The notes under the pieces were generated by a model. It made no database searches. It was not told where the DNA came from and saw nothing but the letters and a program-made list of their open reading frames with translations. Below, piece by piece: positions 8,292 through 16,758 of a stretch of 48,257 bases of DNA. A program made the position numbers and the translations under genes. Origin of the DNA: Streptomyces flaveus (GTDB lineage Bacteria > Actinomycetota > Actinomycetes > Streptomycetales > Streptomycetaceae); the NCBI RefSeq assembly GCF_014647675.1, contig NZ_BMPQ01000050.1, positions 1 through 48,257 on the forward strand, in the 5' to 3' direction. Within the stretch, counting starts at the first letter, position 1. Each line of letters opens with the position of its first letter.

Positions 8292-9246
8292 ACCCATTCA
8301 CCGAGTCGTCGTCCTGGCCGTAGACGGCGTGTACCCCTTCGAGCTGGGCATTCCCAGCCGGGTCTTCGAGGCGGCGGACGGCCGCTACGAGGTCCTCACC
8401 TGCAGCGTCGACGGCCGCCCGGTCCGCACCAACTCCGACTTCTCGATCACCGTCGAGCACGGCCCGGAGGCGCTGCGCACCGCCGACACCGTCGTCATCC
8501 CGCCCTTCACCACCACCGCCGTCACGATGGAAGTGCCACGGGCCATGACCCAGGCGCTTGCGTGCGTGGCTCCGGGCGCCCGCCTCGTATCGATCTGCAC
8601 CGGCGCCTTCGTCCTCGCCGCAGCCGGTCTCCTCGACGGACGGCCGGCCACCACCCACTGGATGGTCGCGGACCTCTTCCGCACATGGTTCCCCCAGGTC
8701 GCCCTGGATCCCGACGTCCTTTTCATCGACGACGGAGATGTGCTGACCTCGGCCGGTGCCGCCTCCGGGCTCGACGTCTGCCTGCACCTCATCCGCAAGG
8801 ACCACGGCAGTGAGGTCGCCAACCAGGTGGCCCGCAGGTGCATCGTCCCCCCGTGGCGCGACGGAGGACAGGCGCAGTACATCCAGCACCCGGTGCCCGA
8901 GGCCACGGCCAGCGGAACGGCCACCGCCCGTCAGTGGGCGCTGGAGAACCTCCACGAGCCGATGACCCTGACGGACCTCGCCGAGCACTCCCACATGAGC
9001 CTGCGCACCTTCGCCCGCCGCTTCACCGAAGAGGTGGGCATGAGCCCGGGACGCTGGCTGATCCAGCAGCGCGTCGACCGGGCACGACACCTCCTGGAAA
9101 CCACCGACCTGCCGGTGGACGAGATCGCCGGCCAAGTCGGCTTCGCCGGCGGCACCTCGCTACGAGAACACCTGCACACCGCCATCGGCGTCTCACCCCT
9201 CGCCTACCGGCGCACCTTCCGGGGCGCCCTGTCGCCCACGCACTGA
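8287..9246 (+). CDS. DJ-1/PfpI-AraC (GlxA/AdpA-like) transcriptional regulator
   Basis: A 319-residue regulator. Residues ~5-180 are a DJ-1/PfpI-type domain (VVVLAVDGVYPFELGIPSR; Cys-containing elbow RLVSICTGAFVLAAAGLL; then TSAGAASGLDVCLHLIRKD). RRCIVPPWRDGGQAQYI is the usual linker, and the C-terminal ~100 residues are the AraC double HTH (LAEHSHMSLRTFARRF, then VDEIAGQVGFAGGTSLREH). The start at 8287 is backed by GACGGGA about seven bases upstream; an ATG at 8257 would add ten residues. It is divergent from the fusion reductase with two operator-like palindromes between them, so it probably controls itself and that gene. It ends convergent with the large LuxR regulator. Confidence 0.92.
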   Translation: MAPIHRVVVLAVDGVYPFELGIPSRVFEAADGRYEVLTCSVDGRPVRTNSDFSITVEHGPEALRTADTVVIPPFTTTAVTMEVPRAMTQALACVAPGARLVSICTGAFVLAAAGLLDGRPATTHWMVADLFRTWFPQVALDPDVLFIDDGDVLTSAGAASGLDVCLHLIRKDHGSEVANQVARRCIVPPWRDGGQAQYIQHPVPEATASGTATARQWALENLHEPMTLTDLAEHSHMSLRTFARRFTEEVGMSPGRWLIQQRVDRARHLLETTDLPVDEIAGQVGFAGGTSLREHLHTAIGVSPLAYRRTFRGALSPTH

Positions 9247-9328
9247 GCAGCCGACCATCCCGTCCAAGTACACCCGGTCAAGAATCCGGGCATCGGCGAG
9301 CCCCCGGGCAGCCCCGGGATACCGCCGG

Positions 9329-12106
9329 TCACCCCATAAAACGCAGCCCGTCCTCGAAGTCGACGCGCGCGAGGTCGGCGCGCGAGACGACACCGAGCTT
9401 GGGGAACACGTTGGCCAGGTGATGAGCCACCGTACGAGGACTGATCAGCAGCTGTGCCCCGATCTCCCGGTTGGTGAGTCCCTCCGCGGCCAGCCGTACG
9501 ACTCTCAACTCCTGCGCGGTGAGGGTCGTCGGGGTGTCCCGTGCCCGTGCCCGCGCGGAGTCCCGGCGCGGTTGCTGCCCGGTCAGCTCCTGTTCGGCCC
9601 GGGTACGGGCGAGCAAGGGAGCCGCGTCCAGTCGCCGGAAGGTCTCCGCGGCTTCGGCCAGCTGCACTCGGGCGTCGGTACGGCGGCGGGACCGCCGCAG
9701 CCACTCGCCGTACAGCAGGCGCGTGCGGGCGTAGGCGAAGGGCCGCGACCGGGCTCCGGGAACCTCCAGCGCGAGCCGGAACTGCTTCTCCGCATCCGCT
9801 CCGGACGCCAGCAGGGCATGGACCAGGTGCGTCGCGGAGATCGCCCACGCCGCCTCGGTCCGTTCGGCCCACCGCCGCAGCAACCGCGCCTGTTCCTCGG
9901 CCGTCGCCCGCTGCCCGGCTTGGAGGGCGGCCTCGGCGGTGTCCGGAGCGGCGAGCAGCGCGACAGTGGCGTTCGCCGCGTGGTGCCCGTCCTCGCCCAG
10001 CCGGACCAGGCGGTCCAGCGCCTCCTCGGCCCGGCCGGCGAAGAGCGCCGACATACCGAGGTTCCACTCCGCGCAGGCGCTGAAGACGCGCACCCCACGC
10101 GGCACCCAAAGCTCGATGGTCCGGTCGGCGACGTCCCTGACGGTCCGCTCATCGCCTCGCGCGGCTGCCAGCCATCCGAGACCGGTGTGGCACTGCCCCG
10201 CCAAGTGGTCGTCGCCGATCCCCTGAGCCACCTGGAGCCCTTCAAGGGCGTTCGCCGTGGCCAAGGTCCAGGAGCCTTGCGCGATGTCGGGCGCCACGGT
10301 CTGGGCCAGCGCCTGGGTCAGGGCAGTGACCTGGTCCGTGTGCCGCAGCGTGTCGATTTCACGGCGGAGCGCCTCCTGCAGGGCGGACTCGATGCCCCAG
10401 GCCACCGCCAGCGGTGCCGGTGGCATCAGGAGCCAGGAACTGCCGCTGAGCCGGGTGAGGATCTCAGCGATGGGGGCCACGGCCTGGTCGCGGTCATCGG
10501 CGCCGCCACCCCGTTCCTCCGTCCACCATGCGCGCAGCAACGGCAGCAGATCGGCGTTCGGGAAGTTCCCCTGCGGGAGCCGCCGCTCGAGTCGCTGGAG
10601 CGCCTCGCGCTGAAGTGCGCCATGACTGGCCGCCCACGCCGCCCGCAGTGCCATGCTGCCGAGCCCGAACGCCTGCCCCGGATCGGCCACCCGCTCCATG
10701 TCCCGGGTCAGCTGACGGCAGGCGACTTCCAGATTGCCGTGCGCGAACTCGATCAGCCCGCGCAGCCCCTCGCTGAGCTCCGCGACCGTGGCTGCGGAGG
10801 AAATCCTTTCGGCCCGCTCCAGCATTCCGCGCGCCACGTCGACGTGGCCGGCCTCCCAGGCCGCCCTCGCTCCGAGAGCCAGCCGTCTGGCCGCGTCGTC
10901 CGTCGAGGGGGACAGCTTCGCCGCACGCTGCAGGGCACGGGCCGCCGTGGCACAGCCGCCGCGCGCCCAGGACCGGTGGGCCGACTCCTCCAGCAGCCGG
11001 GCCACCTCCTCGTCGGGCCGGCCCACGGCCTCCAAAGCCGCGGCGAGGTGCCAGGGGCGCAGCTCGTCGGCGTTCTCACCGGTCAGTACGGAGGCGAGCG
11101 CGCGATGAACGGCCTGCCGGTTCGCGGGCGGCGCCTCCTCGTAGACCACTGCCGCCATCAGCTGGTGGCGGAAACAGATCCGCCCGTCCGAGCGCATGGT
11201 GAGCAGGCCCGAGTGCAGCGCTTCGTCCCAGGCGGCCGCGTCGAGGCCGAGCACGCCACCGGCCTGGCGCACGGTGTTGCGATCGCTGCGGTCATCGGCG
11301 GCGGCGAGCAGGAGCGCGGTACGGGCGGGCGCGGGCAGCCTCTCGATGCGGGCGCGGAAGGCGCGGCGCAGGCGGGGCCCGACAGCGATCTGCTCATCGG
11401 TGAGAGGGTGCGTCGAGAGGTCGCCGGCCGCCATGGACGTGGGCAGTTCCTGGAGTGCGAGGGGATTTCCGGCTGCCGCGCGGATCGTGCGGCGGATCAC
11501 TGACTCGTCCGCGTGCGGAGCGACGGCACGGGCGAGGAGCCGGGCATCCTCGTCGCCCAGCTCCCGGACCTCCATGGCCGCCAGTTTCTCCCAGGGGCCG
11601 TCGACGGGGTCGTCGTGTCCGGTGAGGAGCATGACCACGGGCTCGTTGCGCAGGCGGCGCGCGACGAAGGCCAGGCACTGGGCGGACGGCTCGTCCAGCC
11701 AGTGGGCGTCGTCGGCGATGATCAGCACCGGCCGCTCGTCGGCCAGCTCGCCGACGAGCGTCAGTACGGCCACGCCGATCAGAAACCGGTCCGCCACGTC
11801 GTTGCTGGTACCGAGCGCCCCGTTCAAGGCGTTGGCCTGCGGCTCCGGGAGCGTACTGATCCGCTCCTTCACCGGCCACAGCAGTTCGTGCAGTGCGGCG
11901 AACGTCAGCCCCGACTCCAGGCGAGTGCCCCCGCATCGCAAGACGGTGAAGTCCGCAGCCGCGGACTCGGCCACGTAGTCGAGCAGGGCGGTCTTGCCGA
12001 TACCGGGGTCGCCCCACAGCACCCGCGTTGCCCCGTCGCCTTGCCGAGCACCGTCAAGGATCCGGTCAAGGACTGCCTGCTCCGGGCGCCGTCCGTAAAG
12101 GTCCAT
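9329..12106 (-). CDS. Large ATP-binding LuxR (LAL) family regulator
   Basis: A 925-residue LAL protein, the usual length for the family. The N-terminal STAND/AAA ATPase has Walker A VLWGDPGIGKTALLDYV near residue 30 and Walker B VLIIADDAHWLD near 130. A long alpha-helical repeat (TPR-like) middle follows, and the last ~65 residues are a LuxR HTH (LTAQELRVVRLAAEGLTNRE, then LLISPRTVAHHLANVFPKLG). These proteins use ATP and often a small inducer to activate biosynthetic or catabolic genes. It stands alone, convergent with the DJ-1/AraC gene and with its start facing the insertion sequence, so its target is not evident. The GC-poor stretch at 12108-12130 may hold its promoter. Confidence 0.93.
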   Translation of the reverse strand: MDLYGRRPEQAVLDRILDGARQGDGATRVLWGDPGIGKTALLDYVAESAAADFTVLRCGGTRLESGLTFAALHELLWPVKERISTLPEPQANALNGALGTSNDVADRFLIGVAVLTLVGELADERPVLIIADDAHWLDEPSAQCLAFVARRLRNEPVVMLLTGHDDPVDGPWEKLAAMEVRELGDEDARLLARAVAPHADESVIRRTIRAAAGNPLALQELPTSMAAGDLSTHPLTDEQIAVGPRLRRAFRARIERLPAPARTALLLAAADDRSDRNTVRQAGGVLGLDAAAWDEALHSGLLTMRSDGRICFRHQLMAAVVYEEAPPANRQAVHRALASVLTGENADELRPWHLAAALEAVGRPDEEVARLLEESAHRSWARGGCATAARALQRAAKLSPSTDDAARRLALGARAAWEAGHVDVARGMLERAERISSAATVAELSEGLRGLIEFAHGNLEVACRQLTRDMERVADPGQAFGLGSMALRAAWAASHGALQREALQRLERRLPQGNFPNADLLPLLRAWWTEERGGGADDRDQAVAPIAEILTRLSGSSWLLMPPAPLAVAWGIESALQEALRREIDTLRHTDQVTALTQALAQTVAPDIAQGSWTLATANALEGLQVAQGIGDDHLAGQCHTGLGWLAAARGDERTVRDVADRTIELWVPRGVRVFSACAEWNLGMSALFAGRAEEALDRLVRLGEDGHHAANATVALLAAPDTAEAALQAGQRATAEEQARLLRRWAERTEAAWAISATHLVHALLASGADAEKQFRLALEVPGARSRPFAYARTRLLYGEWLRRSRRRTDARVQLAEAAETFRRLDAAPLLARTRAEQELTGQQPRRDSARARARDTPTTLTAQELRVVRLAAEGLTNREIGAQLLISPRTVAHHLANVFPKLGVVSRADLARVDFEDGLRFMG

Positions 12107-12233
12107 TTGCTTGAAAGCTTAATGGGCTGCGATCGCCCGGAGCCACTGCAGGCAACCGCGTCCAACCAGATTTGGCAGTTCCATGACCGATACGGTGACG
12201 GATCCGCTGCCATCCCCTCATCATTGACTTGCT

Positions 12234-12253
12234 CCTCGGGCTGAAGCCCGAGG
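12234..12253 (-). ncRNA. Right-end hairpin, probable 3' end of the TnpB guide RNA scaffold
   Basis: CCTCGGGCT (12234-12242) and AGCCCGAGG (12245-12253) are perfect nine-base arms with a GA loop. In IS605 elements the right end and the end of tnpB are transcribed as the omega/re RNA, whose guide is the flanking DNA just outside the element. Here the guide would lie on the minus strand immediately below about 12224. The hairpin is seen; the RNA is inferred from the family. Confidence 0.55.
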
Positions 12254-12283
12254 ATTCTGGCCTTCTCGTCCGTTGCTGTGCCG

Positions 12284-13507
12284 CTACACGGCACAGTCTT
12301 CCGACGGGAATCCGTGGCTTCCTGCTTCGTCGCGCTGTGCCAGGACGAGTCCCGGTCTTACCTGCGCTCCACAGGCTGTAACCGCCAGTCCGGCGGCCGT
12401 TCTCACGTTCTTCGCGGCATTGTGGTCCCGGTCGTGGACCGCACCACAGGCGGTACAGGTCCAGGTCCGGATGTGCAGCGGTTTGGGGCCGTCCTTGGCC
12501 CCGCACTCCGAGCAGACCTGGCTGGTCGGTGTGAACCGGCCGATCTTCACCAGGGTGCGCCCGTACCTGGCGGCTTTGTACTCCAGCAGGTGCACGAAAT
12601 GCGCCCAGCCCGCGTCATGCACACTCTTCGCCAGCCTGGTGCGCGCCAGTCCTTTGACCGCCAGGTCCTCCACACCGATCGCTTGGTTGTCACGGATCAG
12701 CTGGGTGGAGAGCTGGTGGTGGAACTCCCGGCGGGCGTCGGCCACTTGTGCGTGGGCGCGGGCGACCTTGAGGCGGGCCTTCTCGCGGTTGTTCGATCCC
12801 TTCTGTTTGCGGGACAGCTCCCGCTGGGCTTTTTTGAGTTTCTTCTCCGCGCGGCGCAGGAACCGCGGGGAGTCGATCTTCGTGCCGTCGGAGAGGACGG
12901 CGAAGTGGGTCAGGCCCAGGTCGATGCCGATCGTGTGGTCGGTGTCGGGCATGCGGGTGGCGTCGGCGGCCGGGTCGGTGTCGATGACGAAGGAGGCGAA
13001 GTACCGCCCGGCCGCGTCCTTGATCACGGTGACCGAGGAGGGCTGTTGGGGCAGGGTGCGAGACCATTTCACCTTCACCGCGCCGACCTTCGGGAGGTTC
13101 AGCCGCCCGGACTCGGTGACCGACCAGCGGGCATTGGCCGTGAAGCGGATCGACTGTCGGGTGTCCTTGCGGGACTTGAACCGGGGCGCACCCGTCTTCG
13201 CGCCTTGGCGTTCACCCTTGAGGGAGGCGAAGAAGTTCCTGTAGGCCGCCTCCATATCGCGCAGGGACTGCTGGAGCACGACGGTGGACACCTCGCCCAG
13301 CCAGCACCGCTCGGCGGTCTGTTTCGCCTGGGTGATCAGCTGCTTCGACAGGTGCCCGGCGGTGGGGAACGCCTCACCCGCCTTCCGGGCGTCCTCACGG
13401 GCGCGCACCGCGTCGTTGAACACGACGCGGGCGCACCCGAACGCCTTGGCCAGTGCGATGCGCTGACCGGAATCCGGGTACAGCCTGAAGGCGTACCGAA
13501 GCTGCAT
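12284..13507 (-). CDS. tnpB: TnpB RNA-guided nuclease (IS605 OrfB)
   Basis: A 407-residue TnpB. The start at 13507 gives MQLRYAFRLYPDSGQ, the usual N terminus. The RuvC-like catalytic residues are visible in IGIDLGLTHFAVLSDG (Asp), IGVEDLAVKGLA (Glu) and HDRDHNAAKNVRTAAG (Asp). The zinc ribbon CSECG ... CTACG sits between the last two motifs. A basic helix RRAEKKLKKAQRELSRKQKG fits the family. All three acidic residues and four cysteines are kept, so it should still cut DNA at sites specified by its guide RNA and flanking TAM, helping the element to persist. Only 25 bases separate its start from that of tnpA. Confidence 0.95.
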   Translation of the reverse strand: MQLRYAFRLYPDSGQRIALAKAFGCARVVFNDAVRAREDARKAGEAFPTAGHLSKQLITQAKQTAERCWLGEVSTVVLQQSLRDMEAAYRNFFASLKGERQGAKTGAPRFKSRKDTRQSIRFTANARWSVTESGRLNLPKVGAVKVKWSRTLPQQPSSVTVIKDAAGRYFASFVIDTDPAADATRMPDTDHTIGIDLGLTHFAVLSDGTKIDSPRFLRRAEKKLKKAQRELSRKQKGSNNREKARLKVARAHAQVADARREFHHQLSTQLIRDNQAIGVEDLAVKGLARTRLAKSVHDAGWAHFVHLLEYKAARYGRTLVKIGRFTPTSQVCSECGAKDGPKPLHIRTWTCTACGAVHDRDHNAAKNVRTAAGLAVTACGAQVRPGLVLAQRDEAGSHGFPSEDCAV

Positions 13508-13532
13508 GGCGGCCACGCTACACACTTGGGTT

Positions 13533-13949
13533 ATGGGTGATATGCAGAAGATCAGAACTGGTCGGCACTGTGTTTTCGTGATGCATTTCCACTTGGTCTT
13601 CGTGACCAAGTTCCGGCACAAGGTGTTCACGGACGATCACCTGAGGCGGATGGAGGAGATCATGCGGTCAGTGTGCGCGGACTTCGAGTGCGAGCTGGTG
13701 GAGTTCAACGGCGAGAACAACCACGTCCACCTCCTGGTGAACTTCCCGCCCAAGGTCGCCGTCGCCAAGCTCGTCAACTCCCTCAAGGGAGTCTCTTCCC
13801 GCCGCCTGCGCCAGGAGTTCCCCGACCTGGTACGCCACTACTGGCGGGCCAACAAACTCTGGTCCGGCTCCTACTTCGCCAGCACCGTCGGCGGCGCCCC
13901 ACTCTCCGTGATCAGGCAATACATCGAACAGCAGAACCGGCCCGTGTGA
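13533..13949 (+). CDS. tnpA: TnpA single-strand transposase (IS200 type, Y1 HUH)
   Basis: About 138 residues, normal for IS200 transposases. MHFHLVFVTKFRHKVF is the family N-terminal block, NHVHLLVNFPP carries the His-x-His of the HUH motif, and VIRQYIEQQNRPV contains the single catalytic Tyr near the C terminus. It cuts and joins single-stranded element ends recognised by their hairpins. The start at 13533 (MGDMQKIRTG) is one choice and the ATG at 13542 another. The element appears complete, with tnpB on the other strand. Confidence 0.93.
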   Translation: MGDMQKIRTGRHCVFVMHFHLVFVTKFRHKVFTDDHLRRMEEIMRSVCADFECELVEFNGENNHVHLLVNFPPKVAVAKLVNSLKGVSSRRLRQEFPDLVRHYWRANKLWSGSYFASTVGGAPLSVIRQYIEQQNRPV

Positions 13950-13956
13950 GAATCAC

Positions 13957-13996
13957 CCGGCTCCGCCGGACAAGAATCCGCGACGCTCCGCGTCGC
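13957..13996. repeat. Two hairpins at the tnpA-side (left) end of the IS
   Basis: CCGGC TCC GCCGG (13957-13969) and GCGACGC TCC GCGTCGC (13980-13996) are perfect small stem-loops with the same TCC loop, just after the tnpA stop. IS200-type ends are recognised as such hairpins on single-stranded DNA. The exact end and TAM are not determined. Confidence 0.55.
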
Positions 13997-14044
13997 CACC
14001 ATCAGATTCGCTTCACCACCGGACTGGAGCCCGATGCACTACGA

Positions 14045-14383
14045 ATGAATCCCGGTAGCGTCGGAAACGTGATCAGCGCATTCGCGGAACTGCGCTACGC
14101 CGTCGGCCCGGCCACCGGAGGCATCAGCACGCTCCGCCATGTCGTTCCCGCCCTCGACGCGGTAGACGTCACCGCCGAGGACACCGGACCGTCGTGCACC
14201 CCACGAGTGGACGGCCATGACGGCGGCGACCAGAGGCCGGTCGGCATACGCGAGCGGGCCGCCCTCCGCCAAGGAGAGGCCACCGCGGGCCCCGACTCCC
14301 GCGGCGACCGGACCGTCCGTGCCCTTCTCGTCCCCACGTCCCCCACCACCCCCCACCACCGCTCACACGGAGACTTGACATGA
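14045..14383 (+). pseudogene. Decayed C terminus of a two-component histidine kinase
   Basis: This frame still reads like the ATPase end of a NarL-type sensor kinase: ELRYAVGP, VDVTAEDTGP (usual VxVxDDGxG), then GIRERAALRQGEATAGPD (usual GMRERA...GG...TAGP) and TVRALLVP. The N-terminal sensor, the His box and the N box are gone, and the glycine-rich loops are damaged. Its TGA overlaps the ATG of the response regulator (ATGA at 14380-14383), the usual coupling of a kinase-regulator pair. The IS605 element lies directly upstream, so insertion or a deletion next to it may have removed the 5' part. Confidence 0.65.
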
Positions 14384-15126
14384 CCACCGTTCTCATCGTC
14401 GACGACCACGCCCTGCAGCGCTTCGGCTTCCGGATGCTTCTGGAACAGCACCCCGATCTGACCGTGGTGGGCGAGGCCGCTCACGGCGCCGAAGCGGTCC
14501 GCAAAGCAGTCGAACTGCGCCCCGACGTCGTACTCATGGACGTACGGATGCCCGGTATGGACGGCATCGAGGCCACCCGCCGCATCGTCGAGTCCGGAGG
14601 CCGCTCCCACGTCCTGGTCCTGACCACCTTCGACATCGACGAGCACGCGTACGACGCCCTGCGCGCCGGTGCCAGGGGTTTTCTGCTGAAGGACGCGCTG
14701 CCCGACGAACTCGTCGCCGGTATCCGGTCCGTGGCCGCCGGGGACGTGGTCATCGCCCCCGGCCTGACTCACGAGCTCATCGACGTCTTCCCCGGCCGGC
14801 GGCCCGGCCGCGCCCCCGGCCAAAACCGGCAGCTCGCCTTCCTGCCCCAGCGCGAACGCGAATCCCTGACCCAGCGCGAGCGCGAGGTGCTGACCGCCAT
14901 TGCCTCCGGCTGGAGCAACCCCGAGATCGGCGAACGGCTGTCGCTGGCCGAATCCACCGTCAAGACCCACGTCAGCCGCTTCCTCGCCAAGATCGGCGCC
15001 CGCGACCGCGTCCAGGCCGTGATCTTCGCCTACGACACCGGACTGGTCAGGCCCACACGACCGGCACCGCCGCGCGTGGTCGGCGCCGGCCGCAGAGGTC
15101 CTGACGCTCTGCCCGCAGCCGGCTGA
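14380..15126 (+). CDS. NarL/FixJ family response regulator
   Basis: A 248-residue two-domain response regulator. In the receiver, Asp8/Asp9 (VLIVDDH), phospho-acceptor Asp54 (VLMDVRMPGMDG), Thr82 and Lys104 (FLLKDA) are all present. The LuxR-type HTH is near residues 160-225 (LTQREREVLTAIASGWSNPE, ESTVKTHVSRFLAKIGARDR). The linker from ~125 to 160 is longer than usual and rich in Arg/Pro. Its start overlaps the stop of the decayed kinase, so it seems to have lost its partner and would need phosphorylation by another kinase or small phosphodonors, if still used. Confidence 0.92.
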   Translation: MTTVLIVDDHALQRFGFRMLLEQHPDLTVVGEAAHGAEAVRKAVELRPDVVLMDVRMPGMDGIEATRRIVESGGRSHVLVLTTFDIDEHAYDALRAGARGFLLKDALPDELVAGIRSVAAGDVVIAPGLTHELIDVFPGRRPGRAPGQNRQLAFLPQRERESLTQREREVLTAIASGWSNPEIGERLSLAESTVKTHVSRFLAKIGARDRVQAVIFAYDTGLVRPTRPAPPRVVGAGRRGPDALPAAG

Positions 15127-15224
15127 GGTCCCATCACGCGGGGACTGGCCGGCGGCGGCCTGTTCGGCATCGTCCACGCCCTGGTCCGCGGCAACGCCGA
15201 GGGAGACACTGTCGGACGGTTTAC

Positions 15225-15809
15225 TCACAGTGCCGGTACCGGGAAGAGCGGGTACACCTTGGCGCCCGTTTCCCGTGCCGGCGCCGGGCTCATGGCCCGC
15301 ACCGTGGTCCGGGTCCGGCCGCCGGCGAAGACGAACACACGCAGCACCAGGAAACGCCCGACACCGGCGAGCCCGGCGGCGGTGAGGTAGACGACCTGCT
15401 CGTAGAGCACTCCGGCCGACGGCTGCACGAGGTGCAGGACGAGCACCGCGGTGGAGGTCACCACATAGGCGGCCGTGGCCGACCCCGCGGACTGCCAGTG
15501 CTGGCGCCATCCGGCATGCCCTGCCCCGAAGGTGAAGCGTGCGTGGAGCTCCGTACTGAGGAGAGTCGAGGCAACGGTGATCAGCGCATTCGCCACAGCC
15601 CAGGGCATCAGTCCGGCGAGCCCGGCCACAGCGGTGCTGGACGCGACCCCGACGCCGCCGCCGAACAGGACGAACCGGGCGAAGGAGGCGAGTGGGCCGG
15701 GGGCGCCCGGGTTCCGTCGCACCGCGGCCATATCGGTGTCCGTCCGTTCCGCACCCCGCACCTCGTCCGCTGCCTCCGGCGTCGTCTTCGGCAAGACCAG
15801 CGACTTCAT
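15225..15809 (-). CDS. GtrA-like integral membrane protein
   Basis: A 194-residue protein of the GtrA/DPMS family. After a ~45-residue polar N-terminal tail come four predicted membrane segments: FARFVLFGGGVGVASSTAV, then WAVANALITVASTLLSTEL with the family-typical ELHARFTFG, then ATAAYVVTSTAVLVLHLVQ, then LTAAGLAGVGRFLVLRVFVF. These proteins are linked to moving polyprenyl-phosphate-bound sugars or to wall and glycan decoration, but no glycosyltransferase is nearby. AAGGGA-type sequence precedes the start. The 98 bases between it and the response regulator end hold no clear gene. Confidence 0.85.
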   Translation of the reverse strand: MKSLVLPKTTPEAADEVRGAERTDTDMAAVRRNPGAPGPLASFARFVLFGGGVGVASSTAVAGLAGLMPWAVANALITVASTLLSTELHARFTFGAGHAGWRQHWQSAGSATAAYVVTSTAVLVLHLVQPSAGVLYEQVVYLTAAGLAGVGRFLVLRVFVFAGGRTRTTVRAMSPAPARETGAKVYPLFPVPAL

Positions 15810-16237
15810 GGGAAGTCCCTTTCGACTGAGAGAGCTGCGGGGCCTCTTGGGCCGGCGGGCTCGCAGGACGCCGCGCCCGTACGTTCGTCGAGGCTTTTAG
15901 ATTACGACCATACGACAATAAGCAGGAGGTAAGCCCACGGGCAAGGCCCTGACCAGGTTTGGGATTATGACCGTACTCACATGAGTGGCGAGGGGGCAGG
16001 CCTGCCGCCGAACCGGGGAGACTCCGTTACCGACCGCTGCACACAGCTGCCGCACACAATTCCGCCGGCAGCCGCCCGGTCGCGAAGGCGGGCCTGCCTC
16101 GGCGGTGCGCGGTGATCGGCCAGCCAGGTCCGGTCCGGTCCGGTCCGCAGTGACGGTGTCCGCAGCGGCGTCAGAGGCGGCGTCAGAGGCAAAAGCCCTG
16201 TTCTGACGCCGCCGCGCCAGGGCTCCGTACGGGCCTC
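15810..16237. other. 428-base gap with no recognised gene
   Basis: I see no supported gene here. A GC-poor patch at 15895-15925 (TTTTAGATTACGACC followed by ATACGACAATAAG) is probably the gtrA promoter region. It shares the 12-mer TTTAGATTACGA with the SDR promoter at 22178-22189. The rest is GC-rich without protein-like frames. Confidence 0.4.
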
Positions 16238-16495
16238 CTACCTGCTCCCGGGCAGCACCTCGGACTCGGCCACGGCAACCCGGTCCGCCGCCGCTTCGGT
16301 GGCATGGTGCTGTGCCTCCTGGATGTGCCGCAGGCCGAACCAGGCGACCAGCGCCATCAGCGCGAAGGCCACCCCGGCGAAGCAGCCGATCGCACTCACT
16401 GGGGACCAGCCCCACTTGTGTCCCTGGGTGATCGACAGCAGAAGCAGCACGAGAGTCGCGGCAGCGCACGGAACGCGCGGCTCCCTGCGTTCGGC
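16238..16495 (-). pseudogene. Fossil of an MFS drug-efflux transporter
   Basis: About 84 codons ending at a stop read like the middle of a 14-helix DHA2 transporter: ERREPRVPCAAATLVLLLL, then ITQGHKWGWSPVSAIGCF and VAFALMALVAWFGLRH, matching the usual helix - (S/T)QG.WGW - helix pattern around helices 6-8. Everything before and after is missing. It lies on the same strand and downstream of a TetR gene, the common TetR-pump layout, so that regulator may have lost its pump. Confidence 0.6.
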
Positions 16496-16604
16496 CAGGG
16501 CGAATCGATGCGTGCGTGCGGTGGTACGGCCGTCAGCCGAGGTCGCGGCCGCGACCTCGACTGGGAGCGCTGCCCGGTGCGAGCCGTGAAATGCCCGTCG
16601 CGGT

Positions 16605-16680
16605 TCAGGGCGCAGGGAACGGAAAGAGCATGCAGCTGCTGGCGGCGCAGGAGGTGATCCCCGGCGGCGTCGACTGCGTA
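16605..16680 (-). pseudogene. Fossil 3' end of a second PaaI-type thioesterase
   Basis: The minus strand carries AASSCMLFPFPAP and a stop, matching the end of the intact thioesterase (ATSSCMLFPVPAPRA) at 17538. About 26 bases around GAGCATGCAGCTGCTGG are nearly identical in both places. Upstream, a VDAxDxLL-like segment is still visible but in a shifted frame. The TetR gene lies between this remnant and the complete copy, pointing to an old duplication. Confidence 0.65.
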
Positions 16681-16733
16681 CCGGCTGGAGAGAACCTGCC
16701 GGCTTCGGACCGCTTCCCCGAGAGCCACGGCCT

Positions 16734-16754
16734 GGGGCTGGGGTTGGGGTTGGG
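16734..16754 (+). other. G-quadruplex-prone run
   Basis: Four G-runs (GGGG CT GGGG TT GGGG TT GGG) occur with two-base loops, directly beyond the stop of the TetR gene. The pattern is a textbook G-quadruplex motif on the plus strand; in the tetR transcript the complementary C-runs would be present. A role is unknown. Confidence 0.5.
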
Positions 16755-16758
16755 TGCG

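Larger units (their letters stand above)
12224..13996. mobile_element. IS200/IS605-type insertion sequence, tnpB and tnpA divergent
   Basis: The element consists of tnpB (minus) and tnpA (plus) transcribed away from each other, the arrangement of IS605 itself. Hairpins without classical terminal inverted repeats mark both ends: a perfect one beyond the tnpB stop (right end) and two beyond the tnpA stop (left end). On the tnpB strand the right end reads to GAGCAAGTCAA, which resembles ends of related actinobacterial elements; that boundary and the left one are estimates. Both genes are full length, so the element may be active. It lies between the LAL regulator and a truncated kinase gene. Confidence 0.8.

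Noticed and set aside
5226..8813. Open frame of about 1,200 codons on the plus strand
   Set aside because: It has no motif, shadows the esterase and lies antisense to the fusion reductase; it is a product of high GC and absence of stops.
9419..11503. Long plus-strand frames opposite the LuxR regulator
   Set aside because: They are low-complexity antisense shadows; the minus-strand protein has complete Walker and HTH motifs.
15127..15224. TetR-like tail (GLAGGGLFGIVHALVRG) after the response regulator
   Set aside because: Too short and without a stop in a sensible place; the similarity could be chance.
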